Shown: positions 26,890 through 36,059 of the stretch, one piece after another
Layout of the letters: each line of letters starts with the position of its first letter
How positions within the stretch are numbered: position 1 is the stretch's first letter
DNA from: JAWKZG01 sp041396125
GTDB taxonomy: Bacteria; Pseudomonadota; Gammaproteobacteria; Competibacterales; Competibacteraceae
Assembly: GCA_041396125.1 (NCBI GenBank)
Contig: JAWKZG010000009.1
Span: 62,001 to 126,000 of the forward strand
Length of the DNA: 64,000 bases
Direction of reading: 5' to 3'
Program-made: the position numbers and the translations under genes
Notes under the pieces: generated by a model
Database searches by the model: none
The model's input: only the letters and a program-made list of their open reading frames with translations
Told to the model about the DNA's origin: nothing

Positions 26890-27048
26890 AACAGTGCCTT
26901 CCAAGGGTTATTAAGACCAACAAAGTCTAGCGCATAATATTTGGAAGGTGCTTTCATATATAACCTGAAAAATAAATGAATAACGCGATAATTTATTTTT
27001 TATCGTATTAAAATTACTTTTTATTATGAAATAACGATAGATTCTTTC
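26890..27048. promoter_or_regulatory. acdS-acdR divergent control region
   Basis: AT-rich 159-bp gap between divergent genes (for example AATAACGCGATAATTTATTTTT near 26981, here longer than a single site). It should contain both promoters and the Lrp-type binding sites. I cannot place individual boxes with confidence. Confidence 0.5.
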
Positions 27049-27513
27049 ATGACTGTTGATCTGGATCGTATTGATCGCCGAATTCTCAGACTGTTACAGC
27101 GCGACGGGCGGCTCAGCAACGCTGAACTTGCCAAGCAAAGCAATCTCAGCCCGGCCACCTGCCATCGCCGCACGCAACGGCTTTTTGACGAAGGCTATGT
27201 CCGTGCCGTGCGGGCTGAAGTCTCGCCCGAACGGGTTGAACGGGGCGTATTAGTGATGGTGGGGGTGGTGCTTGATCGCTCGACGCCCGAGAGTTTCGCC
27301 GCTTTCGAAGCGGCGATCACAACACTCTCGTTTGTTCTCGATTGCCATCTGGTGGCAGGTGATTTCGACTATTTTCTGAAAATCCGCGTGCGCGATATTG
27401 CCGATTTTAACCGCTTGCATGGCGAGCGCCTGATCGCCCTGCCCGGGGTGCGGCAAACACGCACTTTCTTCGTGATGAAAGAGGTGATCGACAATGCGCC
27501 GCTAGAATTTTAG
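27049..27513 (+). CDS. acdR: Lrp/AsnC-family regulator, probable AcdR
   Basis: A 154-residue Lrp/AsnC protein: N-terminal helix-turn-helix (LDRIDRRILRLLQRDGRLSNAELAK, in part; then LSPATCHRRTQRLFDEGYV) and a C-terminal RAM/AsnC ligand domain (HLVAGDFDYFLKIRV, then RTFFVMKEV). The divergent position from acdS makes AcdR, the known activator of ACC deaminase genes, the best call. Lrp-type octamers usually bind the shared intergenic DNA. Confidence 0.8.
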   Translation: MTVDLDRIDRRILRLLQRDGRLSNAELAKQSNLSPATCHRRTQRLFDEGYVRAVRAEVSPERVERGVLVMVGVVLDRSTPESFAAFEAAITTLSFVLDCHLVAGDFDYFLKIRVRDIADFNRLHGERLIALPGVRQTRTFFVMKEVIDNAPLEF

Positions 27514-27526
27514 ATGCCGTTAACCA

Positions 27527-27838
27527 TTAATCTGGCACAGGCACTGATTGTGCCCGCTGGCTGGCGATATTGTGGATATGCACGTGCTGGCCCGTGCTGA
27601 TCGGCGCGGTAGCCTGCCCGATCACCAGACCGTATTTTAAGACCTCAGCCTGCGGCGCAATATCAGCGATGGCCAGTTTATGACACAGCGGAATCGCTTC
27701 ACGCGTTGTCAGTGTGATGTGCTTGTCGCCGAGCTGTACGCGGATCTGCTCGCCTTGACTCAAATGACGCAGAGCGGTGGCGACATTATCCTTCGGGTCC
27801 AGCACAATCGCGTCCCAGTTGGCGGTAGCCGTACTCAT
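27527..27838 (-). CDS. SAF-domain small subunit, UxaA/SuyA-like
   Basis: A 103-residue SAF-domain protein, like the N-terminal part of altronate/galactarate dehydratases and the small subunit of (2R)-sulfolactate sulfo-lyase (SuyA). The segment QGEQIRVQLGDKHITLT and the HKLAI and YGLVIGQA pieces fit. It overlaps the large-subunit gene by 4 bp (27835-27838), so both are co-translated. Substrate could be a hydroxyacid or sulfolactate. Confidence 0.72.
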   Translation of the reverse strand: MSTATANWDAIVLDPKDNVATALRHLSQGEQIRVQLGDKHITLTTREAIPLCHKLAIADIAPQAEVLKYGLVIGQATAPISTGQHVHIHNIASQRAQSVPVPD

Positions 27839-29004
27839 AAGGACGGCCCGTAACGGCTGATCACTTCTTCCCCTTCACCAAGTATTTCGCCATAAGTGAG
27901 CGCGCCATTGGCAACGCCAAGCACACGGGTTAATAACTTCATCGCGGCACTCTCCATCGACTCATGCCCGCTGAACACTTCGGGGCATTTGAAATCGAGC
28001 TGTGTCCCGAGGCGAGCACAGGTCTCCGGATTCGCGCTGAGTTTGATCGTCGGCGCAATCGAATTCACGAAACTATTCCCCACCCCGGTGGTGAACAAAA
28101 TGAGTTGCGTCCCGGCGGCACTGAAACCGGTCAGCGATTCCGGCGCATAGGCAGCAGCGTCCATGGCATGCAGTCCGGGCCCGGCCGGGGCTTCACTGTA
28201 TTGCAGCAGGCTGCGGATTGGCTGCGTACCGCTTTTGGCCACATTGCCGATCGCTTTTTCTTCGATGGTGGACAAGCCTGCTGCAATATTGGTCGGGTCG
28301 GGGTTGCGGCCGCGCAGATCAATGCCGTCGTGCGAGGCCAGTTGCTCACGCGCTAACACGGCAGCCCGGATCGCCGCCCCGGTCGATGCCTCACTGGCGC
28401 GTGCCGAGAGCGCATCCTCCAGCCCCAGCCATTCGATGGTTTCACCGAAGACAGCCGTGCCGCCGGCTTCGATCAGATAATCCGCAACCCGTCCCAGCAG
28501 CGGATTCGAGACCAGCCCCGAACTCGGATCGGAACGGCCGCATTCCAGCCCGATAAACAAGGCGGACAGCGGGGCCGCCTGGCGCGAACAGCAGGATATT
28601 TCACGGGCCAGCTCGGTTGCTGCCCGCAAGCCGCGTTCACTGAGAGTGATGGCATCGTGGCCGCAATCGTCCAGCGACAGTTTTTCCACCGGCTTGCCAC
28701 TACTGGCGATAGCCACTGCAATCTTCTCGACCTGGGCCGGATTGGCACCCACAACCAGCACTGCGCCGACATTCGGGTTGAGTCCCAAACCGGTCAGCGT
28801 GCGGTCCTGGATGATTTGATCGGCAGCGGTCAGGCCCGACGCAGAAGGTGTTCCGACGTATACCGCATTGCTGATGCTGTTGGCGATTCGGCGCGCAGTC
28901 GGGCCGGTTAATCCGGTGACCGAAAGCACCAGCAGGATATTACGAATCCCGACTCGCCCATCGGGTCGATGGTAGCCGGAAAAATGATCGACAGGCATTG
29001 TCAT
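27835..29004 (-). CDS. UxaA/SuyB-like lyase large subunit
   Basis: A ~389-residue protein with the UxaA-family opening GYHRPDGRVGIRN and conserved GLECGRSDPSSGLVSNP and FTTGVGNSF segments (the last near a cofactor site). Family members are altronate and galactarate dehydratases or SuyB of sulfolactate sulfo-lyase. The split small/large architecture matches SuyAB. Start ATG 29004 was chosen because the upstream in-frame codons overlap a TctB gene and look unlike the family; ATG 28998 is also possible. Operon: tctC-tctA-tctB-large-small. Confidence 0.75.
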   Translation of the reverse strand: MTMPVDHFSGYHRPDGRVGIRNILLVLSVTGLTGPTARRIANSISNAVYVGTPSASGLTAADQIIQDRTLTGLGLNPNVGAVLVVGANPAQVEKIAVAIASSGKPVEKLSLDDCGHDAITLSERGLRAATELAREISCCSRQAAPLSALFIGLECGRSDPSSGLVSNPLLGRVADYLIEAGGTAVFGETIEWLGLEDALSARASEASTGAAIRAAVLAREQLASHDGIDLRGRNPDPTNIAAGLSTIEEKAIGNVAKSGTQPIRSLLQYSEAPAGPGLHAMDAAAYAPESLTGFSAAGTQLILFTTGVGNSFVNSIAPTIKLSANPETCARLGTQLDFKCPEVFSGHESMESAAMKLLTRVLGVANGALTYGEILGEGEEVISRYGPSL

Positions 29005-29020
29005 TATGAAAAAGTCCTGA

Positions 29021-29467
29021 TTAAGACGTGCCCGGCAGCGGCACATGCAGCCAGCTGCCAAAGCTGAAATAGATAAAAGCGGTAACCACCGCAGCCACCA
29101 CGATGGACACCAGCAGATTGGTTATTGTGCGCTTCTCTGCCAGCAGCTGATACAACCCGACCAGAAACAGAAAAGTGACCACAACATAGTGAACACTCAC
29201 CAGCGCCCCGTAAGCGATCAGGGCCACCATGACCAGCGCGATAATCCGGCCCGAACCGGGCGTTACCAAGGGTATGGCCGGGCGCTTGCGCCACAGCGTA
29301 CGAACGCCGCGTATACAGGCAACACCCGTCAGCAGCAGGGTTATGATAATAACCGTCAGCGGATAAACATGCGCCGGTGGGCGAATAGCCACAGCATTGA
29401 GCAGAAAGCCTGTTAAACCGGCGAGCAGCAAACCGCAGAGCACGACATCAAGCAGTTTACGATCCAT
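29021..29467 (-). CDS. TctB-like small membrane subunit of a tripartite tricarboxylate transporter
   Basis: 148 residues with four predicted membrane helices (VVLCGLLLAGLTGFLL at the N-terminus, then helices near 32-52, 75-95 and 115-138). It is the small subunit of a TTT importer. The ATG at 29467 overlaps the tctA stop by 11 bp; GTGGAG precedes it, whereas a GTG at 29482 has no site. Confidence 0.8.
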   Translation of the reverse strand: MDRKLLDVVLCGLLLAGLTGFLLNAVAIRPPAHVYPLTVIIITLLLTGVACIRGVRTLWRKRPAIPLVTPGSGRIIALVMVALIAYGALVSVHYVVVTFLFLVGLYQLLAEKRTITNLLVSIVVAAVVTAFIYFSFGSWLHVPLPGTS

Positions 29468-30986
29468 CGGCAAGCGCTCCACTGGCAGCGGCTGCCGCCG
29501 CTTTTTTGTTTTTACGGGCAGTCCACAACGGCGTCAGGATGGAGATCAGACACAGCAGCGCCAGCACCGCAGAAATTGGCCGCCAGACAATACTCAGCAG
29601 ACTGCCGTTAGCCTGGGCAATCAGCAGGGAACTGGTAAATTCGCGCTCGGCTATCGGCCCTAAAATCAGACCCAGGCCGATGGGTGCGGCTTCGATGCCG
29701 ACTTTACGCAGAAAAAATCCGGCCACACCGAAGGTGATCATGATGACCACTGCATAAAGGGAATTGGTGATCGAATACGCGCCTACCGAGGCAAACACCA
29801 GGATAGTCGGGGCCAATAAGGATTTGGGGATTTTCAGGATCAGGGTGGCCAGACGGATGATGACAAAATAGCCGAGTGGCGCCAGTACCAGACTGGAAAC
29901 CAGCAGGCCGGCCATAAAGGCATAGGCGATGCCGGAGCTTTGATTCATCAGATCGGTGCCCGGTTTCAGGCCGAATGACAGCAAGGCACCCAGAATCACG
30001 GCTGCATTCACATTGCCCGGAATACCCAGCGCCATCATCGGAATCAGACTGCCTCCCACCATCGAGTTATTCGCGACTTCAGAGGCGAACACGCCTTCCA
30101 CAGCGCCCTTACCGTAGCGTTCCGGCTGTCGGTCCCAGCGCCGCGTTTCATTGTAGGAAATAGTCGATGCAATCGGTCCGCCGGCACCCGGCAAAATACC
30201 AATAAACACACCAATGAAGGAGGATCGCAGCATCACATCCCAGCGTCGCAGCATGGTCTGGAAGATTATTTTCAGTGCGCTGGAGCGGCGTTCATAAGTC
30301 GTTGCGATATAGCGGCTGCGATCCTCCAGACTGATGAAAACCTGCGCCACACAAAAAAGCCCCAGCAGCGCCGGAATCAGATTGACTCCGGCCACCAGCG
30401 ACGGCTGTCCGAAGGTCAGTCGTGGATTACCCCAGTACGGGTCCAGACCGATCAGGCTGATACACATGCCAAGACCACCGCCGAGCAGTCCTTTAATAAC
30501 ATTATCCGACGACAGCGCGGCAATTGTGGTCAGTCCCAGCCGGGTGAGCCAGAAATATTCCTGCGGACCGAACAGGAGTGACAGTTTGGCCAGCCAGGAA
30601 AACGACAGCATTAATACCAACACCCCGAAAGCGCCGCCGAAAACCGAGCCGCACAAAGCCGCCAGCAAGGCCTCGTAGGCCCGCCCCTGCAAGGTCATGG
30701 GGAAACCGTCGAAGGTGGTCGGCAAGGCCGACGCCGTGCCCGGTATATTGAGCAATATAGCGGCATTGGCATCGCCGTACATGGCCCCCATATAGATCGA
30801 ACCCAGCAGAATCAGGCCCAATAGCGGGTCCATGGGGTACACCACCGGCAGCAGCAGCGATATTGCCATCACCGAGCTGAAACCGGGCAAGGCACCGATG
30901 ATGGCACCCAGCGCGGTGGCCAGAACAATGAGCAGCAAAACAACCGGGTCCAGCGCCTGCGTCAGGCTGGCAAGGAATAATTCCAT
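29457..30986 (-). CDS. TctA-like large membrane subunit
   Basis: 509-residue polytopic protein with the TctA hallmarks: GALPGFSSVMAISLLLP near 35, ILLNIPGTASALPTTFDG near 75, GAGGPIASTISYNETRR near 270 and a second conserved glycine-rich segment (ALGIPGNVNAAVILGAL). It forms the solute channel of a secondary, binding-protein-dependent carboxylate importer. Located between tctC and tctB. Confidence 0.9.
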   Translation of the reverse strand: MELFLASLTQALDPVVLLLIVLATALGAIIGALPGFSSVMAISLLLPVVYPMDPLLGLILLGSIYMGAMYGDANAAILLNIPGTASALPTTFDGFPMTLQGRAYEALLAALCGSVFGGAFGVLVLMLSFSWLAKLSLLFGPQEYFWLTRLGLTTIAALSSDNVIKGLLGGGLGMCISLIGLDPYWGNPRLTFGQPSLVAGVNLIPALLGLFCVAQVFISLEDRSRYIATTYERRSSALKIIFQTMLRRWDVMLRSSFIGVFIGILPGAGGPIASTISYNETRRWDRQPERYGKGAVEGVFASEVANNSMVGGSLIPMMALGIPGNVNAAVILGALLSFGLKPGTDLMNQSSGIAYAFMAGLLVSSLVLAPLGYFVIIRLATLILKIPKSLLAPTILVFASVGAYSITNSLYAVVIMITFGVAGFFLRKVGIEAAPIGLGLILGPIAEREFTSSLLIAQANGSLLSIVWRPISAVLALLCLISILTPLWTARKNKKAAAAAASGALADGS

Positions 30987-31034
30987 ATGACTCTCGTGCA
31001 GTGACTGTCGTTACGCCTCAGTATCCCGGCAGGT

Positions 31035-31988
31035 TCACTGGATCAGCTGGTATTTCTTCAGCAAGGCGCTGATTTCGCTTTCCTGCGCCAGCGCCTCTTG
31101 TTCCAGCTCGGCCCCTGACTGCCATACCGGACCCTGACCGATAGTGCGAAAAGCCGCCTGGAAAGCGTCACTCTGGGCGGTTTTTGCCAGATTGGTGCGC
31201 AGATAGTCCAGCGCCTCCGCCGGTAAACCGCGGGGGGCCACAAACACGCGGGAAGCGGTCAGATCAATATTGATGCCCTGCTCTCTGAAAGTGGGCAGAT
31301 CCGGCACGAATTCGGACCGGTCGGGGCCGGTAACAGCAAGCGCGCGACCGTTTTCCTGGCGGGTGAACAGACCCAGTCCGATCAGACCGGCAGAGACATG
31401 ACCACCGGCCGTCCGGGCGACCGTGTTGGCACCACCCTGGGTGGGCACCAGCGTCAGATCGATAGCGGCGTCTTCGGTCAGTTTCAAGGCCACGATATGG
31501 GCCGAGCTGAGCGTGCCGGTAATCGCCAGAGTCAGTGTTTTAGGATTTTCCCGAGCGGCACTAATAAAATCTTCCAGCGTCTGATACGGGCTGTCCTCGC
31601 TGACCATCAGTACCAGCGGATCAGAATTGACCTTACCGATGAAATCGAAATCCGCCAATTTAAAGCTGGCCGCACCGGATACCGGCTGAATGATCATGGT
31701 GGGCATATTGACAATGCCGATGGTGTAACCGTCGTTGGGCGCACGCGCAATGGCATCGGTGCCGATAGCGCCGGAGGCACCGGGTTTGTATTGAAACGAC
31801 ATGCTCTGACCAGTCTGTTCGGTCCAGAATTTATCGACGGTACGTGCCACCCGGTCGCTGCCGCCGCCGGCCCCGAACGGTACGATCAAGGTTATCTGAC
31901 GCTCGGGGTATTCCGCCAGCGCGTTAGTGCTGACCATCAAAACCAGCAGACAGGCAACACCCAGGCTGCGCAACAGATTATTTTTCAC
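31035..31988 (-). CDS. TctC/Bug-family periplasmic binding protein
   Basis: 317-residue extracytoplasmic solute receptor with a signal peptide (cleavage after ALA near residue 25) and the Bug fold opening YPERQITLIVPFGAGGGSDRVAR. The start codon is GTG at 31988 with AAGGAGG upstream. First gene of tctC-tctA-tctB-lyase; probably under the GntR regulator read divergently. Confidence 0.88.
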   Translation of the reverse strand: MKNNLLRSLGVACLLVLMVSTNALAEYPERQITLIVPFGAGGGSDRVARTVDKFWTEQTGQSMSFQYKPGASGAIGTDAIARAPNDGYTIGIVNMPTMIIQPVSGAASFKLADFDFIGKVNSDPLVLMVSEDSPYQTLEDFISAARENPKTLTLAITGTLSSAHIVALKLTEDAAIDLTLVPTQGGANTVARTAGGHVSAGLIGLGLFTRQENGRALAVTGPDRSEFVPDLPTFREQGINIDLTASRVFVAPRGLPAEALDYLRTNLAKTAQSDAFQAAFRTIGQGPVWQSGAELEQEALAQESEISALLKKYQLIQ

Positions 31989-32105
31989 AGAACGTCCTCC
32001 TTACATATCGGGATAGACCCCAAGCAAGCGCTTGAGGCTCAGATGATATTGCAGATGAGTGATCATCCACACAGCATATTTATTACTGATGAATATGTAA
32101 TATAT

Positions 32106-32121
32106 ATGTTATATATAACAT
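32106..32121. promoter_or_regulatory. Palindromic operator upstream of the GntR gene
   Basis: Perfect 16-bp palindrome ATGTTATATATAACAT within an AT-rich stretch (32085-32125) between the divergent tctC and GntR genes. It has the form of a GntR/FCD-type operator and could control both directions. Confidence 0.6.
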
Positions 32122-32212
32122 GTCAACTTCAAATTCCAAGCCACCTGGGTTAGTTTGAAGTTCTTCGATCAATAGGGCGATTTTTCAACGCGGAGATGTG
32201 CAAGGAGACCTG

Positions 32213-32851
32213 ATGTTGCGCCAAGATGCCTATCAAAAATTTCGGGACTGTATTCTGTCCGGCGACCTGAAACCGGGCCAGTTTGTGACCCAGAAAGAAC
32301 TTTGCGATTTATTCGGGGTTCCGCTCGGGCCGGCGCGCGAAGCGATTCAGCGCCTGGAATACGAAACGCTGCTGAAGGTTTATCCCAAGCGGGGCATTCA
32401 AATCTGCGATGTCAGTCCGCGCCTGATCCGCAATGCGTTTCAGTTTCGCTGCATCATCGAAAAAGAAGGTGTGCGAGCCTATGTGAATACGGCCTCGCGC
32501 GATGCGATTGTGGCTTTGCGTGATCGCACTGTGGCACTGCTGGAACAGGCTGATGCAGAAGGTGTCACGGCCGCAATTACCCAGTCTCATTATGTGCTCA
32601 ATTCGGATTTTCATAATGCCCTGGTAGACAGCCTGGACAACGATCTGCTGCTCACCGCTTACCATATCAACGAGGCCCGAATCCGGCTGATCCGGCTGGG
32701 CAACCGGGAAACCGGCGATCAGATCATACCGGCGCAACGCGAGCATTTACGCATTCTGCAAGCCTGTGTGGAACGCGATGCCGTACAGGCCACTCAATTG
32801 CTGGAACAACATATTATGGCGGCACAACGGCGTGCCCTGGATGGCTGCTAG
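32213..32851 (+). CDS. GntR-family (FCD/FadR type) transcriptional regulator
   Basis: 212-residue regulator: winged helix (GDLKPGQFVTQKELCDLFGVP, in part; GPAREAIQRLEYETLLKVYPKRG follows) and a C-terminal FCD ligand domain with metal-ligand-type residues (SDFHNALV, then AQREHLRILQA, EQHIMAAQ). AAGGAG lies 5 nt before ATG 32213; a GTG at 32198 lies upstream. It is divergent from the tct-lyase operon, which it probably represses until substrate is present. It converges on the hybrid kinase, with a 4-bp overlap at the stops. Confidence 0.85.
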   Translation: MLRQDAYQKFRDCILSGDLKPGQFVTQKELCDLFGVPLGPAREAIQRLEYETLLKVYPKRGIQICDVSPRLIRNAFQFRCIIEKEGVRAYVNTASRDAIVALRDRTVALLEQADAEGVTAAITQSHYVLNSDFHNALVDSLDNDLLLTAYHINEARIRLIRLGNRETGDQIIPAQREHLRILQACVERDAVQATQLLEQHIMAAQRRALDGC

Positions 32852-35826
32852 GACGCAGCTTCCCGGTTGCCCGGCTGTCTTGGCTGGCCCGACTGGTGTC
32901 GCTCGAACAGCGCCAGTAAGTCAGTCAGACTGGCCGGTTTCAACAGATGATGATCGAACTGAACCGGCTGATCTGCGGTAGTGGGCGCCTGCTCACCTGA
33001 CAGCGCGATAAAACACGTTTGCGCCAGCGCAGATTTTGGGCGCAACTGCTGCAGCACCTCAAACCCGCTGATATCAGGCAGGTTCAAATCCAGAATGACC
33101 GCATCCGGCAACAGCGTTTGCGCCTTGCCCAGGGCACTTTGACCATCAAATGCGGTGTCTACCTGATACCCTTTCAAACTCAGCAGCCGTGCCAAAGCCG
33201 TCGCCGCATCCTGGCTGTCATCGACGACCAGTATCCGATAGGCACCCGGGCTATCGCCAATATCCGCCGAGGCCGTTTGCTCCGCTGCAATCTCCACGGG
33301 TTCAGAGGCTGGTTCTTCAGCGATCAGCTCAATCAAACGGTGGCCATCCACCGGTTTACTCAGATAACTGCTGCAACCCGCTTCCAGGCATTTCTCGCGC
33401 TCACCAAGCATGGCACCCGCCGTCAGCGCGATAATTTTTTTATCAAAGCCCTGCGCCCGCAAACGCCGGATCGCTTCAAAGCCGTCCATTACCGGCATCT
33501 GCATATCCATCACGATGGCATCGAAGGGCCGCTTGTCCACCTCGGCGCGAGCGACACAGTCCAGCGCTGCACGACCGTCAGCCGCTGTTTGGGTGATACC
33601 GCCGACCTGTTCAATCAAGCGTTGCACCAGATAACGAATATCGTCCCGATCATCCACGACCAGCACATGAAAACCGACCAGCGCCACTAAAGACTGTTGC
33701 GGTGCAATGGCAGACGTCTGCAATAGTTGCGGTTTGGTCAGCGCCACGTTGAGTAAATCGCCAACGGCCAGGGTCAGGGTAAATGTGCTGCCTTGCTCTA
33801 CCCGGCTGCGCACTGTGATCTCGCCGTTCAGCAGAGCCGCCAGCTGGCGTGAAATCGTCAAGCCGAGACCGGTACCACCAAATCGGCGCGTCATGGTCGC
33901 ATCGCCCTGATTGAAGGCATCGAAGATCGCGTTCAGTTGATCAGGCGTCATACCGATCCCGGTATCAGTGACCACAAACTGCAGCCTCGCTTGCGGCCGC
34001 CGGGCGTCCAGTAGCCGGATCACCAGTCGCACCTCGCCACGCTGGGTAAATTTGATTGCGTTACCGACCAGATTAATCAGAATCTGTCGCAAGCGTACCG
34101 GGTCGGTATGGATCGTTGCGGGCAGCAGTCCATCGTACTCGACAATGAACGCCAGCCCTTTATCCCGCGCCCGGACTTCCATCAGCGAATGAACTTCATT
34201 CACCACATCGACCGGGGCGCAAGGCACCAGATCGACATCGAGTTTGCCGGCTTCGATCTTGGACAGATCCAGCACATCGTCGAGCAGTTCCAGCAAATAG
34301 CGACCATTGCGACGGATGGTTTCAACATTGACGAGATCATCAGGGTTTTGCAAATGCGCCGCTAAAATATCGGCATAGCCCAGAATGGCACTCATGGGGG
34401 TGCGGATTTCGTGGCTCATATTGGCCAGAAAAGCGCTTTTTGAACGATTGGCTTGTTCCGCCACCCTTCTGGCCGTTTCGGCCTCATGGCGAACCGCGTC
34501 CAGAGCCTGTTCAGCACGTTTGCGCTCGGTGATGTCATTGCCAGTCTGGGCCAGAAAGATAATGTCGCCGTCATCATTACACACCGGACTGAGCGCAAAA
34601 TCCATCAGCCGCTCGGTGCTATCCGCCAGCCAGTACGGTAGCTCACAGCGAAATATCTCGCCGCGGGCGGCCAGCACGGTGGCGGCCCGGATCTGTTCCT
34701 GTACTTCCGCTGAGCCACGCCACCAGGGTGTTTCCCAGAACGGTTTGCCGAGCACATTTTCACGCTGGTAGCCGCACGTATCCAATGAAGCCTGATTGGC
34801 ATCGGTTAATATGCCGTCAAGATCCATGATGCCGGCAAAGTACAGCGTCTGATCAAAAAAAACCTGCAGTTTTGCTGCTGTTTCTGTGGACTGCATCATC
34901 AACTGGCGCTCGCGCAGGGCCGCCATCTGACGTTCCAGTACGGTCAGGGTACGGTAACGCCACATCCAGAAACCGGCACTCAGCAGTACGATAACGATGC
35001 CGGCGACCAGTAACACCCGGTTAATTGACCAGAATGGCAGCGGTGAACCGTGCCAGCGGCGATAGATATCGTGAAAACCGGCGTCGGTGATTACCTCGCC
35101 GACAGCGCGGTCAAGACGATCAAATAATTGCGGCCGGTCCTCGCGCACAGCCAGCGCCCGTTTGACCTCAAACAGCGGCTCACCCACCGCTTTGACCCGA
35201 TCCTCCAGACCACTTTCCCACAATAGCCATTCCACCCCTGGCTGGGGAAAAACCAGCGCATCGGTTTCCGCCGATAACAACGCCAGCAATGCTTCCTGTA
35301 ACGAGCTGTGCACAGTCGGCAAAGGCCCGAGGCGCGAACTCAACAGCGCAACACCAATATTGCTTTTGACAACAGACACGCGGCGGCCGTCCAGGTCGTC
35401 AATGCGACTGATCCGGTTGTCACTGGCGCGGACAAAAATACGCACCGGGACGGTCTCCACCGGCCGGGTAAACCGGGCAAATACTTGCCGGTCTGCGGTA
35501 ATTCCCATATTCGGAATCACGTCAATAATGTGTTCGCGCAGGGCTTGCTGAATCTGTGCCCAAGTGTCAAAAACGATATATTCCGGCACCAGTCCGGCGC
35601 GGGCCGCCACCGCGTCCATGATATCGATGGCAAAACCTTCCGGTTCAGCGCGCAGGGGGCTGGTCATATAGTGCGGCGGGAAATGTTTCATCACGCCCGC
35701 GCGAAAAACCTCAACCTCTGTCTGGCTCCAGGCCACGGGCATAAACAGCGCCACCAGCAGACATGCTCCCCGGCGATAAGCGCCAGTGTCCGCAATAGCT
35801 GCTATAACGATCGACATCTGGCTCAT
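32848..35826 (-). CDS. Hybrid sensor histidine kinase (SBP-PAS-HisKA-HATPase-REC-REC)
   Basis: 992 residues. Order: signal region, periplasmic SBP_bac_3-type sensor (~40-265), one membrane helix (~272-292), PAS (~325-440), HisKA with His472 (ANMSHEIRTP), HATPase (TDTGIGM, GGTGLGL), then two receiver domains with phosphoacceptors Asp774 (VMDMQMPVMDG) and Asp913 (ILDLNLPDISG). No Hpt domain, so the phosphorelay must use one elsewhere. The SBP-like sensor suggests detection of a small solute. Starts at 35826 or 35817 are equally weak. Confidence 0.88.
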   Translation of the reverse strand: MSQMSIVIAAIADTGAYRRGACLLVALFMPVAWSQTEVEVFRAGVMKHFPPHYMTSPLRAEPEGFAIDIMDAVAARAGLVPEYIVFDTWAQIQQALREHIIDVIPNMGITADRQVFARFTRPVETVPVRIFVRASDNRISRIDDLDGRRVSVVKSNIGVALLSSRLGPLPTVHSSLQEALLALLSAETDALVFPQPGVEWLLWESGLEDRVKAVGEPLFEVKRALAVREDRPQLFDRLDRAVGEVITDAGFHDIYRRWHGSPLPFWSINRVLLVAGIVIVLLSAGFWMWRYRTLTVLERQMAALRERQLMMQSTETAAKLQVFFDQTLYFAGIMDLDGILTDANQASLDTCGYQRENVLGKPFWETPWWRGSAEVQEQIRAATVLAARGEIFRCELPYWLADSTERLMDFALSPVCNDDGDIIFLAQTGNDITERKRAEQALDAVRHEAETARRVAEQANRSKSAFLANMSHEIRTPMSAILGYADILAAHLQNPDDLVNVETIRRNGRYLLELLDDVLDLSKIEAGKLDVDLVPCAPVDVVNEVHSLMEVRARDKGLAFIVEYDGLLPATIHTDPVRLRQILINLVGNAIKFTQRGEVRLVIRLLDARRPQARLQFVVTDTGIGMTPDQLNAIFDAFNQGDATMTRRFGGTGLGLTISRQLAALLNGEITVRSRVEQGSTFTLTLAVGDLLNVALTKPQLLQTSAIAPQQSLVALVGFHVLVVDDRDDIRYLVQRLIEQVGGITQTAADGRAALDCVARAEVDKRPFDAIVMDMQMPVMDGFEAIRRLRAQGFDKKIIALTAGAMLGEREKCLEAGCSSYLSKPVDGHRLIELIAEEPASEPVEIAAEQTASADIGDSPGAYRILVVDDSQDAATALARLLSLKGYQVDTAFDGQSALGKAQTLLPDAVILDLNLPDISGFEVLQQLRPKSALAQTCFIALSGEQAPTTADQPVQFDHHLLKPASLTDLLALFERHQSGQPRQPGNREAAS

Positions 35827-35874
35827 AGTCGGGTTGAGCGTACTCGGTAAGGTCAGTTGGTGCCGTTCAGGTTA

Positions 35875-35909
35875 ATAAAACCCAATGGATAAAACCCAAT
35901 GGATAAAAC
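35875..35909. repeat. 14-bp tandem repeat upstream of the hybrid kinase
   Basis: ATAAAACCCAATGG is present twice in a row (35875-35888 and 35889-35902) followed by a partial third copy. It lies ~50 bp upstream of the kinase start, so it may be part of its promoter region or a slippage product. Confidence 0.7.
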
Positions 35910-36059
35910 TTTAGTGGGTAAGACTTTAATGGATGCCATGCCAAAATGCGACAGCAATTATTGCCGCTGGAATGGCCTGTCTGAACCGTTCATGACAGCA
36001 TGACTGAAAAGCCTTGCAGAGCCCTGACAGGCAGCCTGTCTGATTGCAGTGACTTGCTG

